Shown: positions 19,289 through 27,974, counted from the first letter of the stretch. The stretch is 64,000 nt of DNA from an uncultured Victivallaceae bacterium (GCA_944389925.1 CALXOD010000051.1:1-64000); one strand, 5' to 3'. A program made the numbers and translations. The notes: generated by a model not told the origin, from the sequence alone.

Positions 19289-20077
19289 ATGAATCTGCTC
19301 TTTATCGGCGACATCGTCGGCAGCGGCGGCCGCAAGGCGGTGCGATCGCTGGTGCCCGAGCTGCGCCGGGAATTCAATATCCAGTTCGTCGTCGCCAATG
19401 CCGAAAATTCCGCCGCGGGAAACGGCCAGACCGCGCGCTGCCTGCAGGAGATGGCGGATGTAGTCGACGTGTTCACAGCCGGAGACCATGTCTGGGATCA
19501 GAAAGGCTTTGAGAGTGAAATCAAAACACTGCCGAATTTCGTCCGGCCGGCCAATCTTTCCAACCGCCAGCCGGGACGGGGATTCGGAGTCTTCCGCAAT
19601 CCCGCCGGCGGTGATATCGCCGTCATCAGCCTGCTCGGCAAAGTATTTATGCGCGACAGCGCCTATTGTCCGTTCGAAACGGTCGATCGCATTCTACAGG
19701 AACTGCCTGGCACCGTAAAAAGCGTCATCGTGGATTTTCACGCCGAAGCCACCAGCGAAAAACTGGCCATGGCCTACTTCCTGGAAGGCCGTGTTACCGC
19801 CGTGCTGGGCACTCATACCCACGTCCCGACTGCCGACGCCCGGATTCTGCCCGGCGGCACCGCCGCACAAACTGACGTCGGCATGGTTGGAGCCGCCCGA
19901 TCTGTCCTCGGCCGTGAGGTCGGAGATGTGCTGTACAAATTCACAACCGGTATGCCGGGACGGCTGAATGTAGTGGAAAAAGGTGTCATCCGTCTGGATG
20001 CCGCCGTCATCACCTACGATCACCTGACCGGACGGGCGAGTGCCATCCGGCCGTTTTCACGGGAATTTGCCGTCTGA
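19289..20077 (+). CDS. ymdB: YmdB-family metallophosphoesterase (cyclic nucleotide phosphodiesterase)
   Basis: 262 aa. The TIGR00282/YmdB family hydrolyses 2',3'- or 3',5'-cyclic nucleotides and affects RNA turnover and biofilm decisions in Bacillus. Metal-binding motifs are present: FIGDIVGSGG at the N-terminus, ANAENSAAGNG, TAGDHVWDQKG and the C-terminal GTHTHVPTADARILPGGTA. The length matches the family (about 260 aa). The start at 19289 has AGGAAGG upstream; further upstream in-frame sequence is non-coding in character. It heads a run with nadC, ruvA, a sugar-binding lipoprotein and cca, with gaps of 32, 3, 20 and 4 bases. Confidence 0.9.
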   Translation: MNLLFIGDIVGSGGRKAVRSLVPELRREFNIQFVVANAENSAAGNGQTARCLQEMADVVDVFTAGDHVWDQKGFESEIKTLPNFVRPANLSNRQPGRGFGVFRNPAGGDIAVISLLGKVFMRDSAYCPFETVDRILQELPGTVKSVIVDFHAEATSEKLAMAYFLEGRVTAVLGTHTHVPTADARILPGGTAAQTDVGMVGAARSVLGREVGDVLYKFTTGMPGRLNVVEKGVIRLDAAVITYDHLTGRASAIRPFSREFAV

Positions 20078-20109
20078 ACCATTTTTATAAACCATCAGGA
20101 GAATAAACA

Positions 20110-20994
20110 ATGAATCATATTCCGGAAATCGACTGGACCAGAGTCGACGCCCTGATTGAACTGGCTATTAATGAGGACCTGGATGGGGCCGGAGACGTGA
20201 CCACACTGGCGGTAGTACCTGCGGACAAGCGCGCCCGGGCGGTATTGCGCTGCAAACAGCAGGATATGGTGGTAGCTGGTCAGGAGGTGGCGGAACGAGT
20301 GTTCGCCCGACTGGATCCTCTGGCCACCTACCAGGTACTCAAACCCGACGGCAGTTGCTGTGCGAAGGGAGAAATCATTGCAGAAGTAACCGGTTCGGCT
20401 CAGGCGTTGCTGACGGCGGAGCGGACCGCCTTGAATTTTCTCCAGCGGCTGTGCGGGATTGCTACCGTGTCGGCCCGTTACGCGGCGGCGCTGAAGGACA
20501 GTGCAACCGTCGTGCTGGACACTCGGAAAACCACCCCGGGATTCCGAAATCTGGAAAAATACGCCGTGGCCGTCGGTGGTGCGACGAATCACCGCATTGG
20601 GTTGTTTGACCGGGCCATGATCAAGGACAATCACCGGGAACTGGCCGCGATGGAAGGTCCCGGGGGGATCGCCCGCTCGGTAGCGCGAGTCCGGCACGCC
20701 TACCCCGATCTGGAAATCGAAGTAGAGGCTGATCGGCTGGAAGAGGTCCGGGAAGCAGCGGACGCGGGAGCCGATTACATTCTGCTGGATAACATGACCG
20801 ACGAGATGATGGCCGAAGCCGTGAAAATCAATGCCGGACGCGCCCGGCTGGAGGCTTCCGGGGGTATCACGCTTGAACGACTGCCAGCCATCGGCAAAAT
20901 CGGTGTGGATTTCGTCTCTGCCGGTGCCTTGACGCACTCGGTGAAAGCCGCGGACATCTCCATGGATATTGTCCCGATGGAAACGGAGGAGTAA
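20110..20994 (+). CDS. nadC: Nicotinate-nucleotide pyrophosphorylase (carboxylating)
   Basis: 294 aa. NadC converts quinolinate and PRPP to nicotinate mononucleotide in de novo NAD synthesis. Recognisable elements are NEDLDGAGDVTT near the N-terminus, AERTALNFLQRLCGIAT, the active-site DTRKTTPGFRNLEKYAV and GGATNHRIGLFDRAMIKDNH, and the C-terminal LEASGGITLERL. AGGAGAA precedes the ATG. nadA and nadB are not in the window. It is followed after three bases by ruvA. Confidence 0.97.
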   Translation: MNHIPEIDWTRVDALIELAINEDLDGAGDVTTLAVVPADKRARAVLRCKQQDMVVAGQEVAERVFARLDPLATYQVLKPDGSCCAKGEIIAEVTGSAQALLTAERTALNFLQRLCGIATVSARYAAALKDSATVVLDTRKTTPGFRNLEKYAVAVGGATNHRIGLFDRAMIKDNHRELAAMEGPGGIARSVARVRHAYPDLEIEVEADRLEEVREAADAGADYILLDNMTDEMMAEAVKINAGRARLEASGGITLERLPAIGKIGVDFVSAGALTHSVKAADISMDIVPMETEE

Positions 20995-20997
20995 AAC

Positions 20998-21609
20998 ATG
21001 ATTGCCCGGCTGCGGGGAGAATTGCTGGAATCCGCCTACACCAACTGCGTCGTCGACGCCGGTGGCGTGGGATATGACGTATCCATTCCGTTGTCCACTT
21101 TTGAAAAACTGCCGCAGCCCGGCGGGCGGGTGGATCTGTACATTCATACGCAGGTGCGGGAGGATGCGATCGTGCTGTTCGGCTTTGCCACCCGGGAGGA
21201 ACGGGAGCTCTTCCGGCAGCTGCTCAATGTGTCCGGCATTGGCGGGAAACTGGCATTGAACGTTTTGAGTACCATGCCGGTGCCGAATTTCTGCGCCGCG
21301 ATCGCCGCCGGCGACCTGAAACTCCTCAGCCGGATCAGCGGCATCGGCAAGCGGACCGCGGAACGGATGGTGGTGGAATTAAAGGAACGTCTGAACACCC
21401 TCGGTGGCGGTGCGCCGACCGCCGCGGATGCGGCGGCAACACCGGCTCTCGCGTCCGCAGCCAACGACGCGGCCCTGGCGCTGGAACAGCTCGGATTCAA
21501 ACGCGATGCGGTGGACAAGACGCTGCGGCGGCTGCTCGCGGAACTGCCGCCTGAAGAGTGCGGTTGTGAAAATCTGCTGCGCCGGGCCCTGCAGCTTCTG
21601 AATTTTTAA
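20998..21609 (+). CDS. ruvA: Holliday junction DNA helicase subunit RuvA
   Basis: 203 aa. RuvA tetramers bind four-way DNA junctions and load the RuvB motor for branch migration. It has the N-terminal OB fold (MIARLRGELLES, GVGYDVSIPLSTFEKL), the helix-hairpin-helix NVSGIGGKLALNVLS and RISGIGKRTAERMVVELKERL, a linker rich in Ala, and the small C-terminal domain (ALEQLGFKRDAVDKTLRRLL). The length is typical. ruvB and ruvC are not in this window. GGAG precedes the start closely. Confidence 0.96.
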   Translation: MIARLRGELLESAYTNCVVDAGGVGYDVSIPLSTFEKLPQPGGRVDLYIHTQVREDAIVLFGFATREERELFRQLLNVSGIGGKLALNVLSTMPVPNFCAAIAAGDLKLLSRISGIGKRTAERMVVELKERLNTLGGGAPTAADAAATPALASAANDAALALEQLGFKRDAVDKTLRRLLAELPPEECGCENLLRRALQLLNF

Positions 21610-21629
21610 TACGGAAAGGAATCGTTTTC

Positions 21630-22595
21630 ATGAAACATCTGGCAGGGTATCTGGCCGCGGCGACCGCCGCGCTGCTGCTGCTGGCTTTCGGCTGCGGCGA
21701 AAATTCCGACAAGACGGAAAAAATCAAAATCGGTGTCTCCATTCCCAGCGCAGACCATGGCTGGACCGGCGGCGTAGTCTGGCACGCTCAGCGCGCCAAG
21801 GAGGAGCTGGAGGCCGCCCATCCGGACGTGGAAGTCTTGATCTCTACGGCCCGTGATGCCGCAGAACAGGTAGACAAGGTGGAAAACCTGCTGGTGCAGG
21901 GCATCCGCGCCCTGGTTATTCTGCCGCAGGAGCCGGGCCCGCTGACCGGCGTCTGTGAACAAGTCAAGGCACGGGGAGTCAAACTCGTCGTCGTGGACCG
22001 CGGCCTGGAACGAGATATTCAGGATCTCACCATTGCCGGAGACAATGCCGGATTCGGACGTGCCGGAGCGGAAGCCATGGCCGAATTTCTCGGTGGTAAA
22101 GGCAAAATTCTAATCATGGAAGGTATTCCCTGTGCGGTCAATTCCGACCGGGTCAACGCTTTTAACGAAGTCATCCGGAAATATCCGGACATCACCGTTC
22201 TGGATTCCCAGTCCGCCTACTGGGATCCGGAAAAAGGCCTGAAGCTGATGGAAAACTACCTCCAGAAATACCCTGAAATCGACGCCGTCTGGGTCGGCGA
22301 CGACGACGTGCTGCTCGGCGCCCTCAAGGCATACGAGGAGTCCGGCCGCAAAGACATCCGCTGTTTCATCGGCGGCGCCGGCGCCAAACGGGTGGTGAAA
22401 ATGGTGCTGGACGGCAATCCGCTCGTGCCGTTTGACGTCACCTATCCCCCGGGAATGGTGGCCACCGGTATGGAACACGCGCTGGCACTGGCCCGGGGCA
22501 AAGCTCTGACGGATCAGAAACGAGTGGTCATTCCGGCTGAAGTCATCAACCGGGATAATGCCGAAAAATTCTACTTCCCCGATTCCATTTTCTGA
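21630..22595 (+). CDS. Periplasmic sugar-binding lipoprotein (XylF/RbsB type), orphan
   Basis: 321 aa. A signal sequence rich in Ala and Leu ends at Cys22 (LAFGC), so it is probably a lipoprotein anchored in a membrane facing the periplasm. The mature part is a type I periplasmic binding fold: KIGVSIPSADHGWTGGVVWHA, ALVILPQEPGPLTG, VVDRGLERDIQ, YWDPEKGLKLMENYL. These match ribose/xylose-binding proteins of ABC importers. No ATPase or permease gene is adjacent: upstream is ruvA, and downstream, four bases on, is cca. It may serve a distant transporter or act as a sensor. Rests on family motifs; the ligand is unknown. Confidence 0.88.
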   Translation: MKHLAGYLAAATAALLLLAFGCGENSDKTEKIKIGVSIPSADHGWTGGVVWHAQRAKEELEAAHPDVEVLISTARDAAEQVDKVENLLVQGIRALVILPQEPGPLTGVCEQVKARGVKLVVVDRGLERDIQDLTIAGDNAGFGRAGAEAMAEFLGGKGKILIMEGIPCAVNSDRVNAFNEVIRKYPDITVLDSQSAYWDPEKGLKLMENYLQKYPEIDAVWVGDDDVLLGALKAYEESGRKDIRCFIGGAGAKRVVKMVLDGNPLVPFDVTYPPGMVATGMEHALALARGKALTDQKRVVIPAEVINRDNAEKFYFPDSIF

Positions 22596-22599
22596 ACCC

Positions 22600-24012
22600 A
22601 TGCGCCGAATACCGCTTCACTTTGATGAAGACCCGGCCTATTGCGCGGCGGCGGCACTGGTCTCGGAACTACGCGCGGCGGGGTTCGGCGCCTGGATCGT
22701 CGGTGGCGCGGTGCGCGATCGGCTCTGCGGGAAAAAACCGGAGGATTACGATCTGGCCACCACCGCGCGCCCGGAAGAACTGGCCGCCCGTTACCCGGAA
22801 CAGTTGAAACTTGTCGGCGCCAGTTTCGGCGTGGCATTGCTGGAACGGGACGGACGGAATTTTGAAATCGCCACCCTGCGGGAAGAGCGTAATTATCAGG
22901 ACGGACGCCATCCGGAACAGGTCCGTTATACGACCGATCCGGAAATCGACGCACAACGGCGCGATTTTACAGTCAATGCGCTCTTTTTCGACCCGGAACA
23001 CCGCGAAGTGCTGGATTTCACCGGCGGGCTGGCTGATCTTCAATCGGGTATTCTCCGTACTGTCGGAGATCCGCGACGACGTTTCCGGGAGGACTATCTG
23101 CGTATGTTACGGCTGGTGCGGTTCGCCGCGCGACTGCGGTTCGCCATCGCGCCGGAAGCGGCAGCGGCGGCTCGCGAACTGGCGCCGCTGGCCGTCAACA
23201 TCGCCCCGGAACGGATCCGCGCCGAACTCACCGCGCTGTTGACCGGTCCCGCGCCGGACCGGGCGGTGCGGCTGCTGCACGAACTCGGACTGCTGCACCG
23301 GCTGCTGCCGGAGGTCGCCGCGCTGGACGGCGTAGAACAGCCACCGGAATTTCATCCGGAAGGGGATGTTTTCACCCACACGCTGCTGATGCTTGCCCAC
23401 CTGCGCTGCGCCGGACCGGAACTGGCCTGGAGTGTCCTGCTGCACGACATCGGCAAAGCGCCGACCCGGCATCGGGACGAAACCGGCCGCATCCGTTTTT
23501 TCGGCCACGAGGCGAAAGGTGCGGACATGGCGGCGGGAATCACCCGGCGGCTGCGGTTCCCGCTCGACCAGCAGAATGTCGTTGAATCCGCGGTGCGCCG
23601 CCATATGCGTTTCGCTCAGGTGGAGCAGATGAAGGAGACCACGCTGCGGAAACTGCTGGCGTCCCCGACCTTTCCGCTGGAGCTGGAACTCAACCGGCTC
23701 GACTGCCTGGCCAGTCATGGGCTGTTCGCCCCATATCTGCGGCTGCTGGACGAGGTCCGCCGCCGGCAGGGGGAACTTGCGCTGCCCCCGCCGCTGGTGC
23801 AGGGACGCCATCTGCTGGCCGCCGGTTTTACGCCCGGCCCCGCGTTCGGCCGGGTTCTGACCGCTCTTTACGAACGGCAGCTCGGCGGCGAATTCCAGTC
23901 CCGCGAGGAAGCGCTCCGGGCCGCCGCCCTTCTGCTCTCCTCCCGGCAGGCCCCCGACGATGACGCCCTTCAGGCCAGTTCGAGGAAGATTTCCTCCAGC
24001 GTCAGCAATTGA
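22600..24012 (+). CDS. cca: CCA tRNA nucleotidyltransferase / poly(A) polymerase family with HD domain
   Basis: 470 aa. Class II nucleotidyltransferase: the head domain has IVGGAVRDRLCG and the catalytic carboxylates in EDYDLAT (Asp49, Asp51), then the RRDFTVNALFFDP and RFREDYLRMLRLVRFAARL motifs. A C-terminal HD phosphohydrolase domain has LLHDIGKAP (His284, Asp285). Such proteins add CCA to tRNA 3' ends or adenylate RNA; the two cannot be separated by eye. The start at 22600 follows the lipoprotein stop by four bases; a longer frame would overlap that gene. Its last 43 bases overlap the 3' end of the convergent ABC ATPase gene. The one tRNA seen in the window has CCA encoded. Confidence 0.92.
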   Translation: MRRIPLHFDEDPAYCAAAALVSELRAAGFGAWIVGGAVRDRLCGKKPEDYDLATTARPEELAARYPEQLKLVGASFGVALLERDGRNFEIATLREERNYQDGRHPEQVRYTTDPEIDAQRRDFTVNALFFDPEHREVLDFTGGLADLQSGILRTVGDPRRRFREDYLRMLRLVRFAARLRFAIAPEAAAAARELAPLAVNIAPERIRAELTALLTGPAPDRAVRLLHELGLLHRLLPEVAALDGVEQPPEFHPEGDVFTHTLLMLAHLRCAGPELAWSVLLHDIGKAPTRHRDETGRIRFFGHEAKGADMAAGITRRLRFPLDQQNVVESAVRRHMRFAQVEQMKETTLRKLLASPTFPLELELNRLDCLASHGLFAPYLRLLDEVRRRQGELALPPPLVQGRHLLAAGFTPGPAFGRVLTALYERQLGGEFQSREEALRAAALLLSSRQAPDDDALQASSRKISSSVSN

Positions 24013-24842
24013 ATCCGGAAGCCGCTGATCCGCTGCTGCTGCAATGCCGCCGCGAGTTCCGCCTCCGGCGCCGTCGTCACCACACGCAGCGTATCCGCCA
24101 GCACCTCCCGTCGGATTTCTCCGGGAAGCGTGCCGGGACTCGCCGCCGCCGGCAGCCGGACTTCCCGCCAGCGCGCCCGCAGCTCCTCGATGGTCCCCTC
24201 CGCCACCATCCGCCCTTCCCGCAAAATCCCCGCCCGGTCGCAGATTCCGGTCAACTCCCCGATCTGATGAGTGGAAAAAAAGACCGTACAACCCGTTTCC
24301 GCCAGCGACTCCAGAATGACGTCCTGCCATTCCCGTCGCGCCGCCGGATCCAGTCCCGGCAGCGGATCATCCAGCAGCAATAGATCCGGTCGTCGTCCAA
24401 GCACGCCCAGCAGGGCGGCCTTCCCCGCCGTCCCGAAGGAAAAATCCCCGATCCGTCCCGTCTCCGGCAACCGCAGCCGACGGCACAGCGCGCTCACCAG
24501 CGCGTCATCCCACCGTTCGGGAAAAAACGCCTGCTGATACTGCAGATATTCCGGCAGCGTCATCTCCCGCCACAGGTGCCGGCGCTCCGCCACATACCCG
24601 ATGCGCGCCGCCGTTTCCAACCGGCAGTCGGCCGGATCCTCACCCAGCACCCGGATGCACCCGGCAGCCGGCAGCAGCTGCCCGGCAAGAAGCCGCATCA
24701 GCGTGGTCTTGCCGGCGCCGTTGCGCCCCAGCAGAGCGTAACAGCTGCCCGCGGGAACCCGCAGCGACAACTCCTGCAGAACCGTTTTCCGTCCGAACCG
24801 TTTTTCCACCCGATCCGCCTGTATCGCCACCGCCGCCGTCAT
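23970..24842 (-). CDS. ABC transporter ATP-binding protein (YtrB-like) with altered Walker B
   Basis: 290 aa. Walker A GRNGAGKTT (residues 40-48) and the H-loop His192 (STHQIGEL) are present. Two key motifs deviate: the signature reads DFSFGTAGK instead of an LSGGQ-like sequence, and Walker B ends LLLLDDP, with Asp159 where the catalytic Glu normally stands. ATP binding is likely; fast hydrolysis is uncertain. It is the last gene of a GntR-permease-ATPase operon, with its ATG overlapping the permease stop (ATGA). Its 3' end overlaps cca by 43 bases. The substrate is unknown; similar Bacillus operons respond to cell-wall antibiotics. Confidence 0.88.
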   Translation of the reverse strand: MTAAVAIQADRVEKRFGRKTVLQELSLRVPAGSCYALLGRNGAGKTTLMRLLAGQLLPAAGCIRVLGEDPADCRLETAARIGYVAERRHLWREMTLPEYLQYQQAFFPERWDDALVSALCRRLRLPETGRIGDFSFGTAGKAALLGVLGRRPDLLLLDDPLPGLDPAARREWQDVILESLAETGCTVFFSTHQIGELTGICDRAGILREGRMVAEGTIEELRARWREVRLPAAASPGTLPGEIRREVLADTLRVVTTAPEAELAAALQQQRISGFRIQLLTLEEIFLELA

Positions 24843-26584
24843 CTGTTTTCTCCTTGTGTAAGGCCGCCGACCGTCAGCGCCAGCGCGATCGGAGCGCCGT
24901 TCATGCGTTCACACCGGAAATACAGCTGTACCATACCGTTCCGTTTCCCCTTCTCCATCCTTAAGCCGGGCAGCCGCCCTCCGGGCAAATCCCGCAAATC
25001 GGTCGGGAATTGCCCCTGATGCTCGATGGCGTACAATTTCAGACGCAGCGCCATCGGTATCAGGATCCGATTGGTCAATACGGATTCCAGCAGCGACTGA
25101 TACCACTCTCCTTCCGGAGCCGTCGCCGCCACCGCCAGCAGCGATTCCGGATGGCGGCAACCGGCCAGGCGCATGATGAAATCCGCCTCCTGGATTTCTC
25201 TTCGCATCCATCCCATCCGGAATCGCCCTCCGGACATCCGGGACAGCCATCCTGTTCTTTGGCCACCGGTCGCCACCATCTCCGCCAGCCGCGGCAACTG
25301 AATTCCTTCCAGCGCCGGACGCGCCTCGTAACCGGCCAGTTCCGCTTCCAGGAACGGCCGTTCCGCGGCCCGGATCGGCCAGTACTCCGCCAGCAACACC
25401 CCGATGGCGGCGTCAAATCGCACCGCCGCGCCCTCCTGCAGGTATCGTCCGCCTTCCCCCCGTCCCAGCCAGTTCCGGAGTTTCCGTCCGACTTCGCAGC
25501 AACGTTGCGCCTCCTCCCAACGTCCGGCGGCAAGCAATCCACGGAAACGCGGCAGGACCACCTCCAACAATATCAGGCGCTGTTCCTGAGGACTCAACCA
25601 CCGGAGGGGGGGCGGCGGCGGATTTTCCGCAAATTGCCGCAGCAGCGTCCCCACGGTTTCCGACTGCGCCATTCGCGCGTCCCATTCTCTACTCGCCCGA
25701 AATTTACCCTCGGTCTTCACCGCCGCGCGCAAAGCGCGATACCAGCGGGAAGCCCCCGAATCGACGGATTCCCCTTCGAAATCGAAGGGAACCAGATTTT
25801 CCCGGGCACTCCATTCCTGCCGGAGCCGGTGATAACTCAGTTCCAGTCCCAGCCATCCTCCTCCCCACAAAACGAGTCCCAGCACCACCGCCCCCCCCAC
25901 ACCCCACAACAGCGCCGCCCCCAACGGACGGTCATAACGTACCCGTCGCCGCCAGACCGCCGCCGTCACCACCAGAAAATATATCCCCAGTGCCACCATG
26001 ACGCCACCCGCCGCCACCACCGGAAGAGATTTGCCGGGCACGAAAAACAGCAGCAGAATCATGATCGGAAGCACCAACCACGCGCCCAGCAGGCCCCACA
26101 GAATCAGTCCCCAGACGCCCCCATCCGTCCCTCTCAGGAGTGCGCCGCAGAAAGTGACGGTGAAAACCGTCCATAACAGCAGCAGCCACCAGAGATTCCC
26201 CCAGCACGACCACCCGCCTCCCAACGCCAGAAATTCGTGCAGCCGCAACCATCCCAGCAACACCAGCAGCATTCCTCCGAACAACCCGTAACGCACCCGG
26301 AAAATCGTTCCCGGACGGAGCGGCAGCGTCCACAGCAGCGGCCGCGTTCCCTGCCGGAAGTCTCGCCCGGCACAATCGCCCAGCATCCAGGCCGCCAGCC
26401 CCCCCAGTCCCCAGAGGATCATGGACTGCGCCAGCTCCCGTTCGTCCCGCGAGCAGGAAAACCAGCTTAACCAGAGCGCCGCCAGATACGGTCCCGCTCC
26501 CAGCAGCAACGCCAGCAACAGCGGCACCAACCGGTTGCGCCGGAAATCCACCCGGCAAAACACCATCCATGGTTTCATCCTCAT
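24839..26584 (-). CDS. ABC-2-like membrane protein with large soluble C-terminal domain
   Basis: 581 aa. The first half (about residues 15-250) has six or more hydrophobic segments with LLLALLLGAGPYLAALWL near the start, like ABC-2 permeases. The second half (about 330 aa) is soluble and rich in Arg, Glu and Trp, probably outside the membrane, and ends near RMEKGKRNGMVQLYFRCERM. This C-terminal part is not recognised. The start at 26584 is chosen because GGAGGAGG precedes it and its ATG overlaps the GntR stop as ATGA. Position between the regulator and the ATPase marks it as the transporter's membrane subunit. Confidence 0.75.
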   Translation of the reverse strand: MRMKPWMVFCRVDFRRNRLVPLLLALLLGAGPYLAALWLSWFSCSRDERELAQSMILWGLGGLAAWMLGDCAGRDFRQGTRPLLWTLPLRPGTIFRVRYGLFGGMLLVLLGWLRLHEFLALGGGWSCWGNLWWLLLLWTVFTVTFCGALLRGTDGGVWGLILWGLLGAWLVLPIMILLLFFVPGKSLPVVAAGGVMVALGIYFLVVTAAVWRRRVRYDRPLGAALLWGVGGAVVLGLVLWGGGWLGLELSYHRLRQEWSARENLVPFDFEGESVDSGASRWYRALRAAVKTEGKFRASREWDARMAQSETVGTLLRQFAENPPPPPLRWLSPQEQRLILLEVVLPRFRGLLAAGRWEEAQRCCEVGRKLRNWLGRGEGGRYLQEGAAVRFDAAIGVLLAEYWPIRAAERPFLEAELAGYEARPALEGIQLPRLAEMVATGGQRTGWLSRMSGGRFRMGWMRREIQEADFIMRLAGCRHPESLLAVAATAPEGEWYQSLLESVLTNRILIPMALRLKLYAIEHQGQFPTDLRDLPGGRLPGLRMEKGKRNGMVQLYFRCERMNGAPIALALTVGGLTQGENR

Positions 26585-26964
26585 TTCTTCGCCTCCTCCG
26601 GTTGTTCCGGCCAATGGTTCACCGCATTCCGTACTCTTTCCCGGGTGATTCCCAGCCGGTCGGTCCGCTCAAACAGCCGCGCCAGCTCCACCCGGAGCGC
26701 CGCCTCGCGCCGTTCCTCCAGCTCCCCTTCGGCTGCGGCGGCGACAAAATTCCCCCCCCCCGGACGGCTCTCCAGCACGCCGCTCTCCTGCAGTTCCCGG
26801 TACGCCCTGGCCACGGTATTCGGATTGATCCGCAGCGCCAGCGCCAGTTCCCGCACCGGCGGAATCCGATCGCCCGGACGATACCGGCCACACAAAATTT
26901 CCCCCCGGATCCCATCGCCGATCTGTCGATAGATCGGGACATCCGACATCAGGTCAAGTTTCAT
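26581..26964 (-). CDS. GntR-family (YtrA subfamily) transcriptional regulator
   Basis: 127 aa. An N-terminal winged-helix domain has PIYRQIGDGIRGEILCGRYRPGDRIP, RELALALRINPNTVARAYREL and GVLESRPGGGNFVA; the short helical C-terminus lacks a large ligand-binding domain, as in YtrA regulators. These control adjacent ABC operons, often in response to envelope stress. It is the first gene of the operon and has a 9-4-9 palindrome overlapping its own promoter, strongly suggesting self-repression. Fits the usual 120-130 aa length. Confidence 0.93.
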   Translation of the reverse strand: MKLDLMSDVPIYRQIGDGIRGEILCGRYRPGDRIPPVRELALALRINPNTVARAYRELQESGVLESRPGGGNFVAAAAEGELEERREAALRVELARLFERTDRLGITRERVRNAVNHWPEQPEEAKK

Positions 26965-26978
26965 GTGCCATCCCCCAT

Positions 26979-27028
26979 TTGTATTAGTAAGCTAATACAA
27001 TTATACTATAAAAATCATACAGTTGCAA
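26979..27028 (-). promoter_or_regulatory. Promoter and operator of the GntR-ABC operon
   Basis: On the minus strand TTGCAA (27028-27023), 17-base spacer, TATAAT (27005-27000). The perfect palindrome TTGTATTAG (26979-26987) - TAAG - CTAATACAA (26992-27000) sits over the predicted start of transcription, touching the -10. This is the expected geometry of a GntR operator that blocks the promoter. Confidence 0.8.
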
Positions 27029-27089
27029 GCTGTTTTCTTCTTTTTTTCCCTATTTTTCCCAATTTTCCCTTCATGCCGGGGAAGAGAGC

Positions 27090-27118
27090 TTGCATCTGGA
27101 AGTGTTTCCCTGTAAAAT
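27090..27118 (+). promoter_or_regulatory. Sigma-70-like promoter
   Basis: TTGCAT (27090-27095), 17-base spacer, TAAAAT (27113-27118), about 48 bases upstream of the ATG at 27166. It is divergent from the GntR operon promoter 60 bases away. Confidence 0.55.
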
Positions 27119-27165
27119 AAAATAGAGTTTTTCTGTGCGAAACCTCGAAATCGAAAGGGAACTGC

Positions 27166-27831
27166 ATGCCCGTCGCCTCCCCGGAAACCGGCCACCGCCC
27201 GGCGCCGGGCCCCATGCCACCGGAACCGGAAACCTCGCTGTGGTTTTATTCTCGACACGACTGGTTTCGGACGATCCGGCTCTTCCGCGGCCTCGAACGC
27301 AATACGGCCTGCCGGGTTGCCTCCGGTCGCATCCGCTGCATCCGGAAGGAGCCGGAACTCACCATCGATCTCGGACAGACCCGGCAGATCATCCGGTTCA
27401 CTCCCATCTCCAAACGCCGCGGACCGGCGCGGTGGCTGTCGGCCCCCGATTACGTGGGCACCTGTTCCCCGGACAGCGCCACCACGGTCAAAATCACGGT
27501 TCGCAATCTGGACCTTCCCTGCATTCAAGCCGAATGCGGGGAAAGGACGTTGATCTGCACAGCCCGAAATGCGCCATTCAACGTCGCATTCGCGATCCGT
27601 ACCGGACAGGACAGCGACTTGTTTCACATTTTGGGAATCCCCTGGCGGGAATTCATCGCGTCGCGCGCCGGCTTCGGCCGCAACCTGCTGGGTGTCCAGC
27701 TGCCGATCCGGGAAACCGAACAGACGGCTTTCCGACTGTATCCGTACGAAGAACTCCTGCCGGTCCTGCTGCTGACCTATCTACTCATTTTCCCGCTTGT
27801 TCATACGGATACGGACAGCGCCGACAGTTGA
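27166..27831 (+). CDS. Unrecognised protein
   Basis: 221 aa, no family recognised. The N-terminal 25 residues are rich in Pro; the body alternates short beta-like stretches (SGRIRCIRKEPELTIDL, TVKITVRNLDLPCIQAE) and ends with a hydrophobic segment LLPVLLLTYLLIFPLV that may be a C-terminal membrane anchor. AAGGGAA precedes the ATG, and a good promoter lies upstream, which supports it over the overlapping frames on either strand. It lies between the GntR operon (divergent) and the DMT transporter (convergent). Confidence 0.6.
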   Translation: MPVASPETGHRPAPGPMPPEPETSLWFYSRHDWFRTIRLFRGLERNTACRVASGRIRCIRKEPELTIDLGQTRQIIRFTPISKRRGPARWLSAPDYVGTCSPDSATTVKITVRNLDLPCIQAECGERTLICTARNAPFNVAFAIRTGQDSDLFHILGIPWREFIASRAGFGRNLLGVQLPIRETEQTAFRLYPYEELLPVLLLTYLLIFPLVHTDTDSADS

Positions 27832-27974
27832 AGCAGCATGTCCTGCCCTGAGCTGTGAAACCATGACCGGGGCTTGGCAAGAAATGCTTGTGGTCATGGC
27901 CATCCTCTCCCATTCGGCCGAGACCATGTCAGCGGCCCGTCCCCCTCCGCCTCCATGGAATACCACAAGGATGT

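Noticed and set aside
27001-27627. 208-codon minus-strand frame opposite the unknown gene at 27166
   Set aside because: Shadow-like composition; it runs through the GntR promoter region, and the plus-strand gene has a promoter and ribosome site.
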